Position numbers and translations under genes: made by a program. DNA of 10,681 nucleotides from positions 1 through 10,681 of the forward strand of contig DNSH01000041.1 of assembly GCA_003499715.1 (NCBI GenBank), read 5' to 3'. This document shows, piece by piece, positions 6,137 to 10,681 of this stretch (positions within the stretch are counted from its first letter, which is position 1; each line of letters starts with the position of its first letter). This DNA is from Candidatus Mesolinea sp. Its GTDB lineage: Bacteria; Chloroflexota; Anaerolineae; Anaerolineales; Anaerolineaceae. Under the pieces are notes generated by a model that was not told the DNA's origin, searched no databases, and saw nothing but the letters and a program-made list of their open reading frames with translations.

Positions 6137-8047
6137 ATGCCCCTCAAAATATTTAAACCCACCCCACTCTTCAATAATAGAGCCCCGCGCCATGAGGTCG
6201 GCTGGATCTCTAGGCTATTTATATGCGCGCTTCTCCTGGTATTCTTATCGATTCAGACATTGGCAGTTTTGGCAGCAGTTCTGCCACAACCGCAGCCCAG
6301 CTTGGAAGTCAGGAACATCGACACGCGCGAGTTCCCCCTCATCCGTGCGGAGGTCAAGCTGCGAAACCTGCCGGACCCCGCTGTTGACAAGCTCGACGCA
6401 ACCACATTGCAAATTCTGGAAGACGAAAATATCCTGCCCGTCCGCAGTGTGGTGGAAAATTATGAGGGTTTCCATCTTGCCTTAGCCATTAACCCTGGCA
6501 TAGCTTTGGCTTGGCGGGATGTAAACGGCATCTCGCGTTACGATAAACTCATTCGGGCTTTCACCCAACTCAATCAGAGCCTCGTCCCCGGCTCGGGCCA
6601 CCGCTTCAGCTTATATATCAACCCGGATTATGAGCAGACGGGCTTTACCGATTTAGATTCTCTCCTGATTGCCTTAGCAGATTACCCCGGAAACATGCGC
6701 CAGATGCAATCGAGCATTATTAGCCTGCAGCATGCTCTGGAGGCTCTCAGTGCAGATGAGAGCGGTCAGGATAAGACGCTGCTATATATCACAGTTTTAC
6801 CGCTCCTTGGCGAGGATGTGCTGCTGGACGAGATGCTCCAGACCGCGCTTGACCATCACATTACCATCAATATTTGGCTCACAGAGAACCCGGAAGTCAG
6901 CACTTACCCACAAGTCTCCCACCTGCGCAATTTAGCTGAAGGCAGCGGCGGCAGCATGTTCCTCTTTTCCGGCTCCGAGCCTATCCCTGACCCGACGAGC
7001 TACGTCCTCGGATTAGGTAAACGGTACCAGATATCGTATCTTTCTCAGGTACGCACAAGCGGTGAGCACCAATTAGGGCTCAGCCTGCAGACCAGTGAAG
7101 GCGTGGTAACCTCTCCGAACATTACCTTTTCTGTAGAGGTGCTGCCGGCAAAAGTGGAGTTCATTAACCTGCCCCAAACTATCAGCGTCCAAACTGCAGC
7201 AGATGGCTCACTTTCGCCAGCGGAGCTGCCATTGGAGATCACTGTCAATTTCCCTGATAGCCATCCACGCAGCATCACCCGAGCTAGCTTATGGATAAAT
7301 GGAAACCTTTATCAGGAAAACACCTCGGCTCCTTACTTTAGCTTCCGCGTTAACCTTACTGAATTTCCTGAGTCCCAGCGTTTGAGTTTGCAAGCGAAAA
7401 TTAGCGATGAGCTCGGGCTGACGGGACAATCCGCACTGGCACCGCTTGATTTGGAAGTAATACCGGCTCCATCCTCACCTTCCAGCGCATTTTGGCGCAA
7501 TCCGTGGTTCTTGGGGCTGCTGGGTGCTTTGTTTGTTGGTCTATTGACTTTCATCGTCCTGCCCGCACGCAGAAAGCGAACGCGCTTGGCAAAAAAAGTT
7601 CCGTTGCCGGAAGCAGGAGATCTGCCCCTGCCCCCCGCCCAAAAGATCTTGGCGACGCTTACACGTTTGGATTCAGACAACATCCCGTTACCGGAAAAAC
7701 CAATCCCTATCTCGCAAGAATTGACGATTATCGGCAGAGATCCTGAATTATGCCAACTTTCCTTCGCGGATCCAGCCCTCGAGCCGATGCATTGTCAGTT
7801 GCGGATGCTGCCAGAGGGAAAATTCCGCCTCACCGATTTTCATAGTAAAGCCGGCACTTGGGTCAATTATGCTCCTGTTGGTCAAAGCGGTCTGATTTTG
7901 CAGCAAGGTGACATCATTCATATCGGTTCGCTCACTTTCCGCTTTGGCAGTGGATCTGGAGTCGCTAGCGATTTAAGGGGGAGCAGTGAAGAAAATGTGG
8001 AACCTGTGGAAAAAGACACTGTGAGTCCCGATTCCCTTTCTTCGTAA
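6137..8047 (+). CDS. Membrane protein with extracytoplasmic VWA-like region and cytoplasmic FHA domain
   Basis: Predicted two-pass membrane protein of 636 residues. A basic N-terminus is followed by a hydrophobic segment (27-46, signal peptide or anchor). A large outside part follows, in which about 110-330 resembles a von Willebrand A fold and about 335-440 resembles an Ig-like beta domain. A second membrane segment (457-475) is followed by the basic stop PARRKRTR, then a linker and an FHA domain (about 525-605) with IGRD (R534), PMHCQ (H552) and SKAGTWVN (570-577). FHA domains bind phosphothreonine, so it may pass a signal between the envelope and Ser/Thr kinase networks; that role is inferred. 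The VWA metal site looks lost: NPGIA stands where DxSxS is expected (N119). The FHA serine contact is E549. The start is uncertain: a GTG at 6086 would add 17 residues. Neither start has a clear Shine-Dalgarno sequence. Confidence 0.8.
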   Translation: MPLKIFKPTPLFNNRAPRHEVGWISRLFICALLLVFLSIQTLAVLAAVLPQPQPSLEVRNIDTREFPLIRAEVKLRNLPDPAVDKLDATTLQILEDENILPVRSVVENYEGFHLALAINPGIALAWRDVNGISRYDKLIRAFTQLNQSLVPGSGHRFSLYINPDYEQTGFTDLDSLLIALADYPGNMRQMQSSIISLQHALEALSADESGQDKTLLYITVLPLLGEDVLLDEMLQTALDHHITINIWLTENPEVSTYPQVSHLRNLAEGSGGSMFLFSGSEPIPDPTSYVLGLGKRYQISYLSQVRTSGEHQLGLSLQTSEGVVTSPNITFSVEVLPAKVEFINLPQTISVQTAADGSLSPAELPLEITVNFPDSHPRSITRASLWINGNLYQENTSAPYFSFRVNLTEFPESQRLSLQAKISDELGLTGQSALAPLDLEVIPAPSSPSSAFWRNPWFLGLLGALFVGLLTFIVLPARRKRTRLAKKVPLPEAGDLPLPPAQKILATLTRLDSDNIPLPEKPIPISQELTIIGRDPELCQLSFADPALEPMHCQLRMLPEGKFRLTDFHSKAGTWVNYAPVGQSGLILQQGDIIHIGSLTFRFGSGSGVASDLRGSSEENVEPVEKDTVSPDSLSS

Positions 8048-8146
8048 AAAGCAACCATTAAAGCCAAATATGTTAGGTAGCAGTCTATAATTGAGTGCCA
8101 ACTATTTGCATAGAATAAGCGTTTTCAAAGCGGCTTCAAAGCTTGC

Positions 8147-8175
8147 TTGTCCTCATCCCAGATATATGTTAAAAT
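8147..8175 (+). promoter_or_regulatory. Promoter of the tandem tRNA-Ser genes
   Basis: TTGTCC (8147-8152), a 17-base spacer and TAAAAT (8170-8175) with a TGT extension just before the -10 box. It ends 10 bases before the first tRNA base, so the 5' leader would be only a few bases long. It is the best-formed promoter in the window. Confidence 0.65.
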
Positions 8176-8185
8176 ACGGCGAAAT

Positions 8186-8270
8186 GGAGGGATGGCCGAG
8201 CGGACTAAGGCGCCTGTCTTGAAAACAGGTATGGGGAAACCCATCGTGGGTTCGAATCCCACTCCTTCCG
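8186..8270 (+). tRNA. tRNA-Ser (anticodon UGA)
   Basis: An 85-base class II tRNA. The acceptor stem GGAGGGA (8186-8192) pairs with TCCTTCC (8263-8269, one G-U pair), and the discriminator is G8270, as expected for serine. The anticodon stem CCTGT/ACAGG holds the loop CTTGAAA, with anticodon TGA at 8220-8222, which reads UCA and related UCN codons. A long variable arm (ATGGG/CCCAT with a GAAA loop) and a perfect GTGGG/CCCAC T-stem around TTCGAAT confirm a serine tRNA. The 3' CCA is not encoded, so it must be added by tRNA nucleotidyltransferase. Confidence 0.97.
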
Positions 8271-8290
8271 TTCGGAACAAACCGACATCT

Positions 8291-8379
8291 GGGGAGGTGC
8301 CAGAGTGGACGAATGGGGCCGCCTGCTAAGTGGTTGTTGGAGTAAAATCCAACCGAGGGTTCGAATCCCTCCCTCCCCG
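8291..8379 (+). tRNA. tRNA-Ser (anticodon GCU)
   Basis: An 89-base class II tRNA, 20 bases after tRNA-Ser(UGA). The acceptor stem GGGGAGG (8291-8297) pairs perfectly with CCTCCCC (8372-8378), and the discriminator is G8379. The anticodon stem GCCGC/GTGGT (two G-U pairs) holds the loop CTGCTAA, with anticodon GCT at 8325-8327, which reads AGC and AGU. The variable arm is a 6-bp stem GTTGGA/TCCAAC with loop GTAAAA. The T-stem GAGGG/CCCTC surrounds TTCGAAT. CCA is not encoded. It is probably cotranscribed with the preceding tRNA. Confidence 0.97.
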
Positions 8380-8390
8380 CTCTTTATTAG

Positions 8391-8423
8391 CGAAAGCACC
8401 GCAAATGGTGCTTTCGTGTTTTA
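8391..8423 (+). terminator. Intrinsic terminator of the tRNA-Ser pair
   Basis: A perfect 10-bp stem (CGAAAGCACC at 8391-8400 with GGTGCTTTCG at 8407-8416, loop GCAAAT) is followed by TGTTTTA. It lies 11 bases after the second tRNA, as expected for the end of this transcript. The T-run is short, but the stem is strong. Confidence 0.85.
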
Positions 8424-8494
8424 ATCGATGATATGCTTCAGACAGAGATAACTTTTAACCCAGCGTAAAAACAAAGGGTGAATAAACAATAGCC

Positions 8495-8524
8495 TTGACA
8501 AATAACCTTAAAATTAGCAATGAT
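8495..8524 (+). promoter_or_regulatory. Candidate promoter of the FGGY kinase gene
   Basis: A perfect -35 TTGACA (8495-8500) is followed after 18 bases by AATGAT (8519-8524), a 4-of-6 match to the -10 consensus. It lies between the tRNA terminator and the kinase start codon, giving a leader of about 55 bases. The -10 is poor, so the call is tentative. Nothing else is recognisable in the 163 bases after the terminator except the AGGAGG ribosome binding site at 8576-8581. Confidence 0.4.
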
Positions 8525-8586
8525 TAACCCAGACAATCTTCTTCAAATTTATAGCTCGAGAAAGACCTAATGAACAGGAGGGCAGC

Positions 8587-10152
8587 ATGACAAAAGAACA
8601 CCTACTAGCAATCGATAATGGCACGCAATCGGTACGCGCAATGGTTTTTGACCTGCAAGGCAACATGATCGCCAAAAGCCAAGTGATGATCGACCCGCCT
8701 TATCAATCCCCTCAGCCTGGTTGGGCTGAGCTGGATCCATTGGTGTTTTGGGATTCAGTTTGTCTTGCTTGCCAGAAGCTCTGGGAAATGCCAGGGATGG
8801 AGAAGGAAAAGCTTGCTGGAGTCGCTTTAACCACCCAACGCGGCACAGTCATCAACGTGGATAAACACGGGAAGCCTTTACGCCCAGCAATCCTCTGGCT
8901 GGACCAACGGCGTACGCCTGGGCTCAAACTTGTCGGCGGGTTATGGGGGTTACTATTTGGGCTGGCTGGCATGAAAGAAACCGCTGCCTATCTGCAAGCA
9001 GAAGCCGAAGCTAACTGGCTCAACACTTATCAAAATGAACTCTGGAAAGCTACGCACAAATTTCTTTTTCTTTCAGGCTATCTCACCTATCAATTGACGG
9101 GTCGCTTCGTCGATTCCGTAGGCTGCCAGGTGGGCTACATGCCTTTTGATTACAAGCATTTACGCTGGTCTTCCCCTTCCGATTGGAAGTGGCAGGCTTT
9201 GCCTGTGCAGCCAGAGATGCTGCCCGAACTCGTCCCGCCAGCTGAAATTTTAGGCGAAATTACCCCTGAGGCGGCTGCTGCAACCGGCATTCCTGCCGGC
9301 TTGCCGCTCATCGCCGCAGCTGGTGATAAAGCTTGCGAAGTGATCGGCTCAGGCTGTTTAGAACCTAACGTTGCCTGTCTTTCTTTTGGCACGACCGCTA
9401 CGATAAACACGACCCACAAGAAATACATCGAAGTTATTCCGCTCATCCCGCCTTATCCCTCTGCTATTCCCGGGCGCTATTCGCTCGAGGTGCAAATTTT
9501 CCGCGGCTACTGGATGGTAAGCTGGTTTAAGCAAGAGTTTGGTATGGATGAAGCCCGTTTAGCAGCACAATTAGGTAAAAAAGCCGAAGAACTGTTAGAT
9601 GAAATGATTAACTCTGTACCAGCCGGCTCACAAGGGCTGATGCTGTTACCTTATTGGGCGCCTGGGCTCAAAATTCCCGGCCCGGAAGCAAAAGGCGCCA
9701 TAATCGGCTTTGGAGATGTGCATACTCGCGCTCATTTATATCGTGCAATGCTCGAGGGGCTCTCTTATGGCTTGCGGGAAGGTGCTGACCGCATTAGCCG
9801 GCGTTCACACATACCTATTGACCAGATCCGTGTGACAGGCGGCGGCGCGGTGAGTGACCCAGCCGTGCAGCTCACTGCGGATATCTTCGGCTTGCCAGCC
9901 ACGCGGCCACATGTTACCGAAACGAGCGGGCTGGGTGCCGCAATTGATGCTGCGGTCGGGCTCGGCTTGCACCCAGACTTTGAAACCGCCATTGCTGCCA
10001 TGACCCGCACAGGCGAGAGTTTTGAACCCAACCCTGCGAATCACCAAATTTATAACGAACTTTACCAGCGGGTCTATCTGAAAATGTACAGCCAGCTCAA
10101 GCCGCTTTATGAGGAAATTCGCGATATCACGGGTTACCCACTCAAGTTCTGA
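8587..10152 (+). CDS. FGGY-family carbohydrate kinase, substrate unknown
   Basis: Cytoplasmic ATP-dependent sugar or polyol kinase of 521 residues, typical for the family. The N-terminal domain opens with DNGTQSVR (10-17, phosphate-binding strand-turn). A substrate-facing segment, TTQRGT (82-87) followed by WLDQRRT (104-110), aligns with the glycerol-kinase NQRET and W..RRT segments. AAGDKACE carries the predicted catalytic base D247. The C-terminal ADP-binding signature starts TGGGA (417-421) and runs through ETSGLGAA. The glutamate of glycerol kinase QRET is G86 here, so glycerol is not assured; sugar kinases such as xylulokinase- or ribulokinase-like enzymes are alternatives. The start is set by AGGAGG at 8576-8581, five bases before the ATG. 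A GH3 gene follows after 81 bases, which hints at saccharide use, but no transporter or isomerase is in view. Confidence 0.92.
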   Translation: MTKEHLLAIDNGTQSVRAMVFDLQGNMIAKSQVMIDPPYQSPQPGWAELDPLVFWDSVCLACQKLWEMPGMEKEKLAGVALTTQRGTVINVDKHGKPLRPAILWLDQRRTPGLKLVGGLWGLLFGLAGMKETAAYLQAEAEANWLNTYQNELWKATHKFLFLSGYLTYQLTGRFVDSVGCQVGYMPFDYKHLRWSSPSDWKWQALPVQPEMLPELVPPAEILGEITPEAAAATGIPAGLPLIAAAGDKACEVIGSGCLEPNVACLSFGTTATINTTHKKYIEVIPLIPPYPSAIPGRYSLEVQIFRGYWMVSWFKQEFGMDEARLAAQLGKKAEELLDEMINSVPAGSQGLMLLPYWAPGLKIPGPEAKGAIIGFGDVHTRAHLYRAMLEGLSYGLREGADRISRRSHIPIDQIRVTGGGAVSDPAVQLTADIFGLPATRPHVTETSGLGAAIDAAVGLGLHPDFETAIAAMTRTGESFEPNPANHQIYNELYQRVYLKMYSQLKPLYEEIRDITGYPLKF

Positions 10153-10192
10153 GTTGGCAAATCCAAATCAGGCCGTCCTTTAGCTTTCCGCC

Positions 10193-10201
10193 TGTTATAA
10201 T
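10193..10201 (+). promoter_or_regulatory. Extended -10 promoter element before the GH3 gene
   Basis: TATAAT (10196-10201) preceded by TGT, 32 bases before the GH3 start codon. The bases at -35 distance match the consensus poorly. It would give a leader of about 25 bases including the GGAG at 10223-10226, and suggests that the GH3 gene can be expressed separately from the kinase gene. Confidence 0.5.
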
Positions 10202-10233
10202 CATGCTAAATATCCGTATATTGGAGCGTGCGC

Positions 10234-10681
10234 ATGATTCACTACCTCACCTCAGAACAAGAAGCCCAAATCGAAACCTGGCTGAGCCAGCTCACCTTAG
10301 ATGAAAAAATAAAGCTGCTTTCCGGCGCGGATACTTGGTCTACGCAAGCTATTCCGCGTTTAGGCATTCCAGATGTGATCATGACCGATGGCCCTCATGG
10401 AGTACGAGCAGACCGTGCCAGCGCCAAGCGGCCGTATGGCGATTCCACTGCTTTTCCGACTGGTCTTGGGGTTGCTGCTACGTGGGATCGCGAGCTGGTG
10501 CATGAAATGGGTGCAGCGCTCGCAGAAGAATCTCGCGCTTTAGGATGTGATGTCCTTCTGGGACCTTGCGTCAATATTTTACGTGCTCCATTAGGTGGGC
10601 GTAACTTCGAAACTTACTCGGAAGATCCTTTTTTGGCAGGTGAAATCGGGGTCAATTGGGTGCTTGGCTTGCAAGGCAAAG
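10234..10681 (+). CDS. Glycoside hydrolase family 3 (beta-glucosidase-like), N-terminal part
   Basis: The open frame runs from the ATG at 10234 past the window edge; 149 residues are visible. Translation gives an N-terminus typical of GH3 beta-glucosidases: LTLDEKIKLLSGADTW (20-35), then IPDVIMTDGPHGVR (about 45-58), PTGLGVAATWD, and the GPCVNILRAPLGGRNFE segment that contributes to the sugar-binding pocket, followed by YSEDP. The catalytic aspartate of the SDW motif and the C-terminal domains lie beyond the window, so activity and linkage cannot be judged. No signal peptide is seen, so it is probably cytoplasmic and would act on imported beta-linked glycosides. GGAG at 10223-10226, seven bases before the ATG, supports this start. 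It lies just after the FGGY kinase on the same strand. Confidence 0.93.
   Translation, partial: MIHYLTSEQEAQIETWLSQLTLDEKIKLLSGADTWSTQAIPRLGIPDVIMTDGPHGVRADRASAKRPYGDSTAFPTGLGVAATWDRELVHEMGAALAEESRALGCDVLLGPCVNILRAPLGGRNFETYSEDPFLAGEIGVNWVLGLQGK

Noticed and set aside
8086..8091. TATAAT between the FHA protein gene and the tRNAs as a promoter
   Set aside because: No -35 or extended -10 is present, and the better-formed promoter at 8147-8175 sits directly before the tRNA.
8147..8399. Open reading frames over the tRNA region on both strands (8147-8329 plus, 8205-8399 minus)
   Set aside because: They are translations of the two tRNA genes. Peptides such as GGMAERTKAPV and GEGGIRTLG are well-known artefacts of tRNA-Ser sequences.
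2884..8557. Shared 12-mer AATTTATAGCTC upstream of the PhzF gene (2884-2895) and of the kinase gene (8546-8557)
   Set aside because: A few 12-base repeats are expected by chance in a window of this size, the distances to the start codons differ, and the motif is AT-rich.
1..10681. Mobile elements, CRISPR array, integration site or defence system
   Set aside because: No transposase, integrase, nuclease, helicase or regularly spaced repeats are seen. The two tRNA genes show no duplicated 3' end that would suggest an attachment site.

Overview
The window looks like a piece of chromosome from a free-living bacterium, most likely an Anaerolineae-type member of the Chloroflexota. That placement is an inference from the overall look of the proteins: a membrane protein joining an outside VWA-like region to an inside FHA domain, an M32 carboxypeptidase, and an L,D-transpeptidase with SH3-like modules. 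No rRNA or other firm marker is present. Coding density is high, the genes are intact, and no insertion sequence, phage gene, integrase, CRISPR array or toxin module is visible.

Layout: (1) 5-1513 (+), M32 metallocarboxypeptidase, ended by a strong intrinsic terminator at 1543-1572. (2) 1583-2764 (-), secreted L,D-transpeptidase, convergent with gene 1. (3) 2765-2994, a 230-base AT-rich divergent promoter region with a 13-base palindrome and a 65-base stretch that almost lacks G. (4) 2995-3795 (+), PhzF-family enzyme. (5) 3907-4479 and 4496-6058 (+), xpt and guaA, 16 bases apart; together they carry xanthine to XMP to GMP. (6) 6137-8047 (+), membrane protein with a degenerate VWA-like outside region and a cytoplasmic FHA domain. 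(7) 8186-8379 (+), tandem tRNA-Ser(UGA) and tRNA-Ser(GCU) genes behind a recognisable promoter and closed by a terminator. (8) 8587-10152 (+), FGGY carbohydrate kinase. (9) 10234 to the window end (+), N-terminal part of a GH3 glycoside hydrolase.

Functionally these are mostly housekeeping and catabolic genes: peptide breakdown, cell-wall cross-linking, purine salvage, serine tRNA supply and saccharide use. The only clear pathway unit is xpt-guaA. The kinase and the GH3 enzyme may belong to one sugar-use locus, but a promoter-like element lies between them. I found no convincing undescribed multi-gene system. The item most worth following is the VWA-like/FHA membrane protein, in which both the metal site and one phospho-contact position depart from the canonical motifs. 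Next are the kinase with a changed substrate-contact residue and the insertion in GuaA.
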